The position numbers were made by a program, and so were the translations under genes. The notes beneath the pieces are model-generated. The model was not told the origin of the DNA. It did not search any database and worked only from the letters and a program-made list of their open reading frames with translations. 64,000 nucleotides of DNA from Brachypodius melanocephalos (lineage: Eukaryota; Chordata; Aves; Passeriformes; Pycnonotidae): contig VZSR01001685.1 in the NCBI GenBank assembly GCA_013398615.1, forward strand, positions 34,026,656 to 34,090,655, in the 5' to 3' direction. Below are positions 13,101-25,500 of the stretch, piece after piece. Position 1 is the stretch's first letter. Each line of letters begins with the position of its first letter.

Positions 13101-13375
13101 AGTGGGGTCTGATCCAGCCCAGCAGATGATTTTCCAGCCCAGTTCCATGACACCTCATCCACTGTGGATTTTGGTCTAGCAAGGCAGGCAGCATCTACCA
13201 GAGAAGGGCATTTCAGGCCTCACAGTGCTATTTTGCACCCACCTGCCTGATCGTGAACACTCTGTGACACTTGAAGATGTTTTTTCAGCAGGCTGATGTC
13301 TCAGAATAGAGCTTTGTTTTTTAATAAATTTTTAAAAAAGGCAAAAAAGTGTTTTGTTTTGTTTTACTCAGAAGA
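7117..13375. other. Intergenic, no gene recognised
   Basis: I saw no exon, RNA gene or named repeat family in this 6.3-kb stretch. A pyrimidine-rich tract lies near 8960-8995. Open frames up to about 130 codons lack any recognisable motif and overlap one another. Confidence 0.5.
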
Positions 13376-13579
13376 TCATTGAGCACTAGAACAGGCTTCC
13401 CAGAGAAGTGATCACAGCACCAGCCTGGCAGAATTCAAGAAGTGTTTGGACAAGGGCATCAGGCACTTGGTTTGACTTTTGGGGTGTCCTGTGCACGGCC
13501 AGGAATTGGACCGCATGATCTTTGTGGGTCCCTTCCAACTCAGCATATTCTATGATTCTATGATTCTATGAATCTATGA
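13376..13579 (+). mobile_element. CR1 LINE 3' end with octamer tail, plus orientation
   Basis: A short, severely 5'-truncated CR1 copy. It contains the typical 3' segment (leucine-poor C-terminal ORF2 remnant 'cattgagcactagaacaggcttcccagagaagt' followed by 'gatctttgtgggtcccttccaactca'). It ends in the diagnostic CR1 tail, three TTCTATGA-type octamers followed by a variant one, at about 13547-13578. CR1 inserts by target-primed reverse transcription and ends in this octamer repeat rather than poly-A. An A/T-rich stretch with TTTTG repeats lies just upstream at 13315-13365. Confidence 0.92.
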
Positions 13580-16500
13580 GCCATCGCTGCTCAGGGTTTT
13601 TTGCTTTTCTGATTTTTGCAGTACATGAACTTTTCTTCTGCAAGGTGAGTATTCTTAGTGGGAATCAGAAATAGTTCAAACCTGTCCATAATTCATCTAG
13701 CATGTTTGTAAAGTCGCTGTTTCCAAAGTTGCTGCAGTGTTCACATCTAAGCAAGCAGTAGTGGACACGACATTCCATGGGCCACGCATCCTGCTGTGCC
13801 CTAAAGAGGCTTTCAGTTCTGAGTGCCTGTTTGTTTACTGTAAAATTTAGTAAGGGCCCTGTCCAGGCCATGTGGCTACACAGTTCATGGAAGAGTCACT
13901 GTTTGGAAACAGCATTTGAGCCAAGAACCAAGAGCAGGAGAGGTATATACAAGTGCCAAATGGAACAACATCACTTCTGGGGTCACAGAGAGGAGAAAAG
14001 AACAAGGGTGGCACTTTGCTGGCACTCATCATGGTCAGCAAAAATGCATCCTCCTTACTTTTTTCACAAGAAAGGAATCTTCCATAAATTTAAAATTGCA
14101 GTGTTTAAAAGTACCTTTTAAACCCTGTTTGTGGGACAGAAAGAGCTTGTGCTTTGCCCTTCTGCATCTCCACAGGCAAATGGAGATAGCTGAAGCTTCT
14201 TGATGTCTGGGATATGGAAGGGAGGCACCTCTGGACTTGTGCAATGCTCTGGTACAGCATAACCCTGCATATGCTGGGGTAATGTTCTTTGCCTGCAGTG
14301 TGTCTCCAGCTGCTGGAATGAGGGAAGGGAGTGTCAAGGAGGACAGTGGAAATAGGTTCCTTATTTTGCCTAATTTCCTTTCCTGTACCTAAGCTCCTTC
14401 AGGGAGCTGGAGAACAGCAACCATGCTATTAGTTTCCCATACCTCTTCCCAGTTTCTGATAGCCACTGAGATAGAAATATACAACTAATGCAGGAGGAAA
14501 CAGCATGAGCCTTTGCCTCTTCCCTTCTGAGTGAGGGCTGGATAATCCTCCAGATCTTACTGTTGATGCCATGTAGGATGGCAGTTGAAAAATGACAGGA
14601 AGGGGAATAAGAGGCTCAAAGCCTGTCCCCACAAATGGAGAGCCCTGCCCAGGATGGGAGGAGGGCTGGGAGATATCAGTGTGGTGAGGAGGTGCTGTAG
14701 GACAGACAGCCCTTGCCCACCCCAAGCACTTCAGTGTTCCACAAGCCTCTCCCAAGCTGCTGCTGTGGACATGAAGCAGCTCCTCCTCTGGCCAGAGTTG
14801 TTTGCATAGTCGTCGCTTCCAAGGGTGTTAATGTCACCCTTTGCCATGCTGTGTCTGTCACTGTCCTATGTCCTTGGCACAAATATCTGTCCCCATCACT
14901 CCCTGTGTTTCCTCTAAAAACATGAATGGGTCCTGCACTTCCCAAACATGCTTAAGCTCTTCTTCTCTGCTGTGCTGCCTCTTCCAGCTTTTCACCAGTT
15001 ATACTCAACCTCCCATTGAGTACTCACTGCTAGTCGAGTCCTGTGGTCCTCAGTGTTGCTTTTCCTCGTCATAGCATCTCTCAATTCCCCCCACCAAGTG
15101 TCTGTGGTTGAAATGGGAGTGGCAGTGACAGCACAACTCCTGACAGATTATTTTGGTGTTAAATAAGTGTCTCTCATCTGCCTTAATGCCAGTCTTCTCT
15201 GACAGCAAGAGGAAGGTTTGTGAGCTTCAGGCACTCTCGCTGTCCAGAAGAAACATCTGCACATCTGCTATTATAGAGGTGACTCTTCCATTTTAAGTGC
15301 ACGATGCTTTAAATTAATGTAAAAGAAGTGCAGGAATAGCTGAGCTCCTTGCTCCAGGTTCTATCTTTTATGAGATAGCTAAATACTTGTTTGATAAAAG
15401 GACATAGACGTACACAAGCATTCCAAAGTTTCTCCTTCTTGATAGATTTTTGTCTCTGTATTTCCCATATTCCTTAGGTACAATTAAACACATCAATTGA
15501 TTCAGCTATAACTGAAGTATTTGGAGTGATGGTTTGTTAAAATGTTGTTAGATCACTAATTTAAAAGCAGGTAAAGACAATTAAATTGTACATGGTGCTA
15601 CTTTCTTACTTCTGCAAAAACAGATCCTTAAAAAAAGCCAGATTGAAAAAGTGGTGAGTGTACAGGAAATGAACAGACATTTCAGTGGGCAAAAGTTATC
15701 TGTAATTATAGAAGTTATCTAAAAGAAATCTATTTACACTTAAAGGTTAAACACATTAAGGAGGACAACTCTTTTGGGAATGGTTCTGCCAGTCTGGAAT
15801 ATGATCAGATACTGTGATTACTATAATTTAAAAATGTGGTTTAAAGGATGAAAAGAGGTAAAACCTCTGTGAGCCTTTCTCCTTCCCACCATGTGTCATT
15901 ACCCCAGCATTTGCTTCTGAGGGGAGCTGAAATGTACATTTTTTCACAGGAATGATAATCAGTATATTTTAGCGTGGATGCCGATTTTAAACCCTTCAGC
16001 CTCAATGCTTTGTATTTTAGCTGTGGGAACTAACTGAACAAGAAATCACACAGGCAAAATTTTCCCTGAGGAGCCAGCTTGGTTCAACTCCCACCTGCCA
16101 GCAAGGCTGAGGGTTCTTTGTAAAGCCAAATCTCAGCCATGTGGGGACATCCCTGAGTGTAGGACCACATCAGGGGACAGGGGACAGTGGGAAGGGCAGA
16201 GCCATGGGTGCCTTGTGTGTGCTGGGGGTTCATCACTCAGGTTTGCAGCTGGACAGCAATGCTCTGAAATCACAGCAGACCTGAGCACCTTGGTTTGGCA
16301 GAGGTGAGGTGGTGAGAAGCTGTGATTTTTTTTAAAATTTATTTTTATTTTTGAAGCCAGTGGCATGGAGTAAATAAGTGGTGGGACAGGTCACCACTTT
16401 GCAGCTACACTTCTGAGTCCCTGCCATAGCACCTCTGCTCCATGCTGCAGGACAGTCAGGTCACTCTCAAGGCATTGTTGTCCGAGGGAGATGTGGGTTT

Positions 16501-19500
16501 CATCACTAGGCTTTAGCTGTAAGCTTATTTAGCTCGCTAAAGAAACCAGTAGGTTTTTTATCTTCTAAAATTTGTCATTTACCCAGGCACTTTCCAGTGC
16601 TTATCCAAGGGGAATTCAAACCTGTTTCCAAACTGCTTTTCTCAGCTGTTTTTTGTGATGTGTACAAATGTGGAGGAAACACACACCAAAAACCACTGGA
16701 ACAAAGCAATGGTGGAGGCAGGTATGAAAGACACTTGGTTAAAATGCAAGTGCAGTGTTTTGCAAAAGCTTCAATTAGTTTAATTGTTCCTGTTGAATTA
16801 ACGCAATCCTACATTTAGATAAGCTCCTGAGGTATGACTCTTAAACTAGTTTTCTTAGGAGATTATCAAAGTCTAGCTGACTGCTCTAATTTCTGGCTTT
16901 CTAACTCTAGACAGTGCTGAAAGGGATGATGCAAAATCATCTCATCTGGTTTGATGTAACCACCACAGTCTAAACCAAGCAAAGGCACTGTCACTTGTTC
17001 CCCAGCACATGTTAAACCAGTCTTAGTGGGAAGCTGTCCTAGAGCCAGCTTGCCTTGCCTAGTTATAGCACGTTTTGTGCTCAGACACACAATCAGTTTA
17101 GAGGAACACGCCAGCCAAACATCTTCACGTTGCCTTTCATCAGTGGCAAAGGAAGACTTTTTCCAGTGTGCAATTTGACTCAGATCTTATTCTGTTCCAA
17201 TTCTGGGAGCTAGTTTTGAGAGAGGAAGCCCCCAGAAGTGAGCATTGGTCATGGTTGAGGAAATATGTAAGCGCCAACCCTGGTCATCCCATCAAGGTGT
17301 AATAAGTGTGAAAATCACTGCAGCAAAACCATGGAGCTGCATTAATGTCAGCAGCAGGGAAAAGCTGGCAGTGCAGCAAAGGAAAAAGAGTGTGTCAACA
17401 CTTGGGAGCCTCAAAATCTTCATCTAGTGGGCAAGACCTTTGAGTATCATTCCTCTTTTGAGAATATAACACACTTACACATGTTGCAGTATAAATGGAC
17501 GTGACTCATTTCTTCATGCAGAAAAGCCAATATTTAATGTTACAGCCTATTTTTATACAGTTTTTAAAGACATCATGTTTAACTCCAGTTGGTTAGTAAC
17601 TTTATGCCGCTCAATTCATTGGTTAGAAGGTGCTTGTGTGTGTATGTCTTAAGACTCTCTCTTTACCCAGGTGTTTACATATTTTCTTTGCAGATTCTCA
17701 TGGGACAGACTTTATTTTTACAGGTGTGAACGGTTCTCTTACTAGAATAGATTGTGCTAACCAGTTCTCATTCTCATGATTCTTTCACATGGGTACTTAC
17801 AAGCTAGCTGCTAGCTGCACTTAGCTGAAATAACAGGCGTAAGCTCTGACTTTATAAAGCCTTTCTTTTATAAGATTTCTACCTATATGCAACATACACA
17901 GCACCAGTCTTCCCTTCACTGAAGGCTAAAAGTAGCCCAGTGGGCCTCCTCTGCAGAAAGCCTGTGTAGTGTGTTATCATGGAGATGGGAAGGTTAAGGC
18001 TGTCCTGTGTGCCATATACAAGGCAGCTTTGCAAGGGCAGAGTGCATTGCAGGCCCTATGCAGGCAGCAGCCACTTAAAATCCATTCTCAGCTTGTGAAG
18101 CACAGAGAGGTATGTTCCTTTGATGTATCTCTCAAACTGAAACAAACGCAGTGGGTTTAGTCCAAACAAATGGCATTTGAGTATGTGTTATTGCCTAAAT
18201 CCAGACTCAAGATCCCCAAGGAAAATCTGGAGTAACCCAGCTGAAGGGCTGTGTATTTGAAGTGGAGCCTCCCGCTGGTGTGTGCCTTGCCTGTGCTCGC
18301 ACAGGAAGGAATGCCTCCAGCGGGATGAGCCAGCTGTGGCAGGCATCGCCCTGGTTTACACGGCCTGACCCCAGCTGAAGATCAGGCTCTACGTGACTGG
18401 GGAACACACCACGGTTTTCTCCATGGCACAGCAGCACCTGCTGTGAGCTGTATTTTGAGGAGGGAGTTGAAATGTCAACAAGCAGCATTTCATTGTGTGG
18501 GGAGCACTGCCGTGATGCGGAGGGATTTAGCTACGTAACTCCTGACGCAGATGCACAACAGACACAACAGACTGGTTTTTATATCAGTCCCTTATACTTT
18601 ATCCATCTGCCTTCCCTGGAAAGCAATGCTCAGCTCTGTGGAGAGCCACTGCAACCTGTGGGGTGAGCAGGGCCAGTCTGGAGCTGTGCCCTCCAAGCAC
18701 TAGGTGTGGATATGGAGGAGAGTGGATGCTGAACCCCTTCCTGAATGCCTTCCTTCACAGCCACGGCTGCCCTGAGAGCCAGTTTGGTCCTTTCAAGAAA
18801 ACTGCCGCGCTCCTCAGTGGGAATTTCCGTATTTAGAAGACCATCTTGCAATTTCTCTAATCCTTCTGTCAAGGCCTCAGCAGTGACCAGGGGTGTGCCT
18901 GATCCCTGCCCAGCCGCCCAGTCGTTTCATCCTTTAATTCAGGTTAATGCTCCAAAGAAGTACTGTACTTATCCCCATTACACAACCACAGTCTGGAGGC
19001 ATTTCAGGGCTGGCATACCTTATTTTAGCATCAATTATTCTTAAAACTATTAAGTTTCTGATGCTGTTTGTACCATATTTATTTATTTTATGAATCAAAG
19101 GAAGAGAATTTCTCAAGGCTGTAAGGTGTAAAAATCTGTGTCATAAGACTGGCTGTATTCTCTTACTTTTTTTTCCTGCTTTCCTTGCTAAGAGCTGAAT
19201 TTTTTTTTAATGACTAGCAGTTTATGAAGAGATTTTAAAAAGTAAGCAATGCACGTGAGTACTCATTGTCTGAACTCACCAAACTTCTAAAAAAATGCAG
19301 GCTGCCTCCTTCATCTCCTCTTCCTCTGCTTTCTGGTTACTGACAAGCCTTCCTCAAGCACAGTGCACTTGTGGCTTCACAGACACCTTCCCTCATGGCA
19401 GAGCCCTAAATCCCTACTAGTGGTGTGGGATTTAGGAGAGGAGGAGGTGTTGAAGGGCCTTCATCTCAAGGGAAGCATTCTCCATCTCCTTCCCCTTTCA

Positions 19501-22500
19501 AGCTCACTGCTACTCTTTTTGGCAGCAACCACTGAGGAGCTCCTGCTGGGAGCCCCTTCCTGTGCATTTAAGGTGCATGGAAGTAAAATGGATCCCCGTA
19601 GTTGCCAGGATGGATTGATGCCATATATTCTAACCTCCTCTAGAGTACAACTAGCATGAGTGAGAGGAGATTCTCAGATGTGCCTTTCCAGTGAGCAGGC
19701 TCCTCAGTGCTTACTCACACTTACCTGGATGACAGCAATTTACATGATGATGTTTGTACACAAATATGTTAATGGTCTATAGTTTACACAAAAGTGCTCA
19801 ATCAGAATGTGCTAAACAGTGGAAAGATTTTCTTGAAAATATCTTTGCATTTCAGGAAGAATTTTCCTCTGCATTTTGAAAAACACAACAGCTGTGGCCG
19901 CCTCACCTGTGGCCGTGCTCTCAAACCTTTCTTTCAATCTGCAAACTCACACTTCTTATTTTTCCCCCAGCAGTACAGTTTCCAGCACAGAAAATTTAAG
20001 GCTGCTGACAATAGAATTGCTTTTTTTAGTTACCCTTCTTGGACCCATTAGATGTGGCCTGTGACCTCCTGGGGCCCAAGGCTGAAGGACTCACAACTCT
20101 AGACTGCACAACCCAGAGAAGAGCTCAGTCTTCAGCAAAATTTAGAAGGATGGCTGTCAAACATAACAGTTGAATTGGCTAGATTTATTGAAAAACTAAA
20201 TTTACTTCCTCAAAGTTTGCATTGCAAGCATGCCCTGAGCTTTTCCCAGGCCATTCAGACAGAGATAAGGATTTTTCTGGAGGATGAATAAGCATAGTTT
20301 CAAGTCCGTAAAGAAAACAACAGCCAATAGGAGCTAAAAAGAAGTGTGGGAAGCAATGTTTTATTTTGAAATGTTTGAAGTGTGAATGTGCTCAGTTAAA
20401 GTAAGACTGTCAAAAATACCACCAAATGCCTAAAGCCCACTGTGATGTTAGTTTATTGCAATTCTCCCGTGTTCTCCCACGTTTTTCTGTTCTTGGCTAA
20501 GACATAGCCCAACCCAGCAGTCTGCAGAGACAGAAGGATGTTCCTTCCCTTCCTCCTGGGACTCACTGGGCAGCTGGCAGGGAACAGGTAGTGTCACTTT
20601 CTTTGATGTATACTGTAACCAGCTCCCCGGCAGATTGGAGGGGCATTTCTGGTGGCAACCTGCACCCGAGTATAGCCTGAGCTTCCTGTAGGGGTAGTCC
20701 TGTCTCAAGGCAGAAGGCGATGCCTCCCAGCCCCTATGTTACTATCATTCATTCGAGCATGGCTGTAGAAAAAAAAAATTAATTCCAGACAAGTTAATGA
20801 ACTCTCATTTTCAGCTCTTAGTCCTTTAAATAGCAAGACAGGAAACATGAGTAACTGACAACATCTGTCAGAAAAGGAAAGTAGCTGCTTCATTCTTTTA
20901 TGACCTGTTACCATATTAACAATGACATAAGAATGTGTTGGGACAAACAGGATGAGGTGCTCTCTGCCACTAGGTGCCCATTAGGCTGTTTGTTTATCCC
21001 CTGTTTAAAGGTGTCATTTGCCTTATGATGGATCCTGAAAATACCCAAGGTAACCACATGCCCAGCACTGGCTGAGAACCTGGCGTATTGTTATTGCAAG
21101 GTCTGCCAAATGATTTGACATCTGGAAATTATCCAGTTTACAAACATATACTTTATAAAGAAGTAATGTTTCCAGGTTTTAGGAAGGATTTGGAATATAC
21201 CACAGAGGAAAAACTCTTGCAAAACTAGGATGATTAAAGATTTTAGCTTGCCCTAGCAACCCTGGTGTGGAGCACATGGCTGGATACTCTGGTGCTAAGA
21301 CTGGTGACAGCTGTGTCACCATGTCCTCCTGTGCTCAGGAGATGTGTGGTACCCATGTTCAGCGAGCAGAACAGATGGACCTTAATATCCTCTTGACTTG
21401 AATTGTTTTAGCCATTCAAATCCACAATGTTATCTTTGCAATGACCCAGGACAGACTGCTTTATTGCTGTTCAGGACATGGGTAGCCTCTTTTATACCAC
21501 TCTCCTTTTTCATTGTTTGTTTCTAGCCTTCCTCACTGGAATGGAACTAAATATAAAACTAGCATAGAGGATGAGGAAAGGGAAAGGGATAGATGTTTCA
21601 GACATATGTGTGAAGATGCAACTAAAAGACAGCTTTAAACTGCCTCCAGGTCTCAATCTTAGCCAAAATAATTTCTCAGTATACTTTGGGGAAGACATGA
21701 GAAATGAGAATCATCATTCATAGAAAAATCAGTGTGGAGGAGCCTACCATTTTGCGTCACTTCAGCCACGGAGGAGCACATATTGATGGAATGGTGCTTT
21801 GCTGTGCTGTAGACTCAGGGCAGATGGATTTCCCAAAATATACACACGTAAATCAAAAGGAAAATGACATCGTATGTTAATGAGCAACCGATTACACTGC
21901 AAATAGTATTTTGAAGCCATGTATCTGCCACTTGTAAACAAGACATCTCACTGATCCAAAGCAACAAAGATAGTGCAGCAACAGCTTTTATCTCTGGAGA
22001 GGTGGAACCAGAGCTGTGCCAGCACTGATATAAAATCCGTAACCTAAAAATTAAACCAGATATTGCAGTGTGTATTTAGATTCAGGAAAGGCTTATATTC
22101 CTTTATGGCTAGTAAAACTAATAATAACTCTTACTATGACAAAGTTTTTATTTTTAAAGACACACGTCCTCCTACTTCAGCATGCAGATTAATCTCTTCC
22201 TGCAAGTGCCAGTAGCCCAGACTGAATGAGACTGTAATACACAAAGCATTATTTTGGATAAGTGGCCCCTAGATATAATCCCTTCCTAAACCCATCTGCA
22301 CGTGTAAGATTGTGCTCTGATTACACTGATGAGAATGGTCTTCCCAGGAAGGGCCAGGCAGCTATCACAGGCTGCTGTAACAATTTATACACGTTTTCTT
22401 ATCAGCATCCTGAGCAGCCCGCTCTGCCTAGATAAGGAGTTTGATGCTAAATTCAACCTTCCTGTCTCTGGTAGCTGCTTCCCCCTTCCTGTGAATGCTG

Positions 22501-25500
22501 TTTACATCAGGGCAGTCAGGACACGGAATTCCGAGCACACTCAGACTGCTGACTATCCCAAAGCTCCAAGCTGAAAGTGTATGCTCACTATCACATCTAC
22601 TGCAATGTCTTAAGAGTAAGGCCATATGGCTTGCCTTTAAATAGAGATTTTCTATTTAAATAGAGAAAAATTGTATGGATACTTTATACTATCACCATTC
22701 AAGAGTGAACATTTTTTCCCCTCTGCAGGCAATCACATTTTCTAAGCAGAGGAATTTAAGGTACTAATAAGCTAGAATATTATGTGCTGGTTTGCTGTGA
22801 AAATGCCTTTCCTCCTCTCTGCCTCCCAGTTCTTTAGCAAAAAGTTCTGAAGCTGCAAGGGTTTCAGTTTCACTAAACTCTCTTAAAAAACTTCACTACC
22901 TTTTGCTTATATTTGAATAACAGTTATAAACCACTGTCTAAGAGGGTTTACAAGCCCTGAATTATCTTAGCTCTTCTATCTAAATATAATATCTATGTTG
23001 GCTATTATCTCTAAAACCTATCAACAGGAAACAGGTTTCAAAATACTACAGGAAACCCTGAAAAAGGGAATGGGGGGATGGATTCACCCCCATCTTCTGG
23101 GCCAGTCTGTGGAATTGCAGTCATAAAAGATTCCTAAAAAGGACACCTCCCATGTGAAGTTTCATCCTGGCTTTTGGCAAATGGTGGACATTTGAACTTC
23201 TCCCTGCAGCATGGTATTTTTATTTCTTTCACTTACGTGTGTCTTTAGTTTAGAAACAAACAAAACCCAATGGCTTATTTCTTATCTGAAAAAATATTTT
23301 ATCAAAACATATATGAAACCTCTCACAGTGTGGAACTCAGCCTTACTAGTTCCTTTCTCTTCTATTAACCTTTTAATTCAATTGTTTCTCCTATTAGAAC
23401 AAATCAAGTAAGTAAAGAATGAAGTGTTACAGAGATCACTCGCCTATGGTGTAACCAGGCTAAATTTATATCATACTCCCTAATTTACGAGTAAAATAAG
23501 TAAACTTCAGTTTCGTGGTTTAGATATGGTTTGCATTTCTAGTTAAAAGCACCTTGTCACTTCTGCAGAAACAGACACAACTTCACTGGTTATTGGAAGT
23601 AGTATTCCTATCCACTATAAATCTGCTTTGTACACTCAAACCTTCTGGATTCCCAAAGAACCAGAAGAGAGTTCAGAGAGCGAGACTTCACTAACCTTAG
23701 CTGTGGCTCATGGATGATGGACTGCAGAGTGTAGATCTTTGGATGATTCTCATGCTGTATCTCAGACTTCTCTGCAACATTTCTGGTCTATATTGCTTTC
23801 CTACATAGACAGGAACATTTTTTTTTCCCTTTCTAAATTTTGGACTTTTACTATTTCCTTTTAAAGAGCTGTCACCTTGGGTGATGTGCTTTATAAATTT
23901 TGTATTGAACATTAGGAAATACTAACATATGCAACCTCTACTTGCCAAAATTATTTAACATTTTCATGAAAAATTTAGTTGGGTAAAGAGGAAAAAATCA
24001 TGAGGTAATTCAGGTTTTAGACATTCTACTGATGTTATTAGAGGATAAACATACACAAATATACCCATGTATGGACACACTGAGAGTTTTTTATGCTTCT
24101 TTACATGACAGTTAAAAATTTAAACTACTTCAGTATTGATCAAGGACCACCTGAAGACCATTTGGATGAATTAAAACAAAAATCAATTGGAATTGCTATA
24201 GATCTGGCTATCCCACTTATAATGACACTAGTAGGAGAGAAATGCAAGAAGCCTTGGTCTGTCGAATGCAAACCACTATTACAGGAAAAGAATAGGAATA
24301 TAAGATTCTATAAGTGAAGCCAATGCCTGAACCGTAACTCTCAGCGGTGCTGCTCTGCCCTCTGCAGACTAGATTGAATAATGGCATATTAATCCAATCA
24401 CTTCTAAAACACATCTAACTCAACAGAAAAAAGAAGTTATCGAGGTGAATGAAACACACATGAACATCCCTGTGACACTGCAAGTGCTAAATAAGCCAGG
24501 AGTACTCCCAAGGCAGCACCTGGTTTCTGAGTATCCTCACCGTGTCCACACTGCCACTTAAGTTGGGGAAGTAACTATTGCCTGAATAGCACCTATGCCT
24601 GGAATCCCAATTCAGAATGAGGTATAGGAAGTATTTATGTGTGTTATTCTAATGTAAGCCACACAGCATTTCTGCATGGTGGAGAAAAAAGTTCCAACTC
24701 CCATATGCAGAGCAACTCCTCCCTGGTAGTAAAAAGGTTTTTCTACAGCAAGACTCAGGGCATGTGGACCACAGCAAATGCTTGACTGATGCACCAGGCT
24801 ACCAGCACCCCACTCTGCAAGTTGTTTAGCTACATGCCACCCTGCACAGCACCTGCCTCCACCTTTCATACTCGGTAAACATTCAAGAAATGTGGTAAAT
24901 GCATCCACCTTTATGAGCTCTCTATGATTTCATGTGATCTCCTCATGTTAGCTGGTAAAGAATGTTAAAGTGTATTTAATTCTCCTCTATTTGCTGCATC
25001 CCCATTGATTGGAGAAAACACACACAACAGTACTTAGTGCTTTTTATGAGCTGGACAATTCTTTTGAACTAAGGACATGTCATAACCCTTCTGACAGAAA
25101 GCATCATTTTTATAAGGCTTCTGTTGGATAGGAACAATATGATGGAATTCACACAACACATGATTCAGATTAGTTCCAACTTTTCATTTTATTAAGTGCT
25201 GACATTTGAATAACTTTCTCAAAGCACACATGCCAAACCCTAGACATCAGATGTGGCCCTCACAAATGCGCAGCACCTAATGTTCCTTTAGTCCACCTGC
25301 CTGCAGTTATCAGGTGTCACACTACAGACAGAAGGTCAGGTCTTCTGAAAAAAGAGCCTGGCAGGAAGAAAAATTTGCGTATGCAGCTCTCAACATAGCA
25401 CTTCTTGTATTGTGTGACTACCACATGTGCTGGTTATGTGACCCAAAGACTCACATGTCAGGAAACAAGAGAAGTGGCAGTCTTTCAGCAAGTGGCAGCA
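13580..25500. other. Intergenic, no gene recognised
   Basis: No protein gene, structural RNA or named repeat was recognised across this stretch. GC content falls from left to right. A small direct repeat built on TTTAAATAGAGA lies near 22637-22665. One frame at 24134-24317, which begins right after a CAG, is listed separately because it is somewhat protein-like. In the assumed synteny this side would lead toward PLEKHF2, but its long PH/FYVE coding exon is not present. Confidence 0.5.
24093..24317 (+). other. Unassigned short open frame, possible exon or remnant
   Basis: A 74-codon frame ends at TGA 24315-24317. Its last 60 codons start just after a TTCAG acceptor-like site at about 24133. 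They have a balanced composition: an acidic start (GPPEDHLDELKQ), a short hydrophobic stretch (IAIDLAIPLIMTLVG) and a basic end with two cysteines. No family was recognised, there is no clear Kozak context, and no partner exon was found. It may be chance, a pseudogene fragment or a non-coding RNA exon. Confidence 0.15.

Noticed and set aside
13690..14203. Overlapping frames on both strands of about 60-115 codons
   Set aside because: No recognisable domain on either strand, no exon borders, and mutual overlap points to chance.
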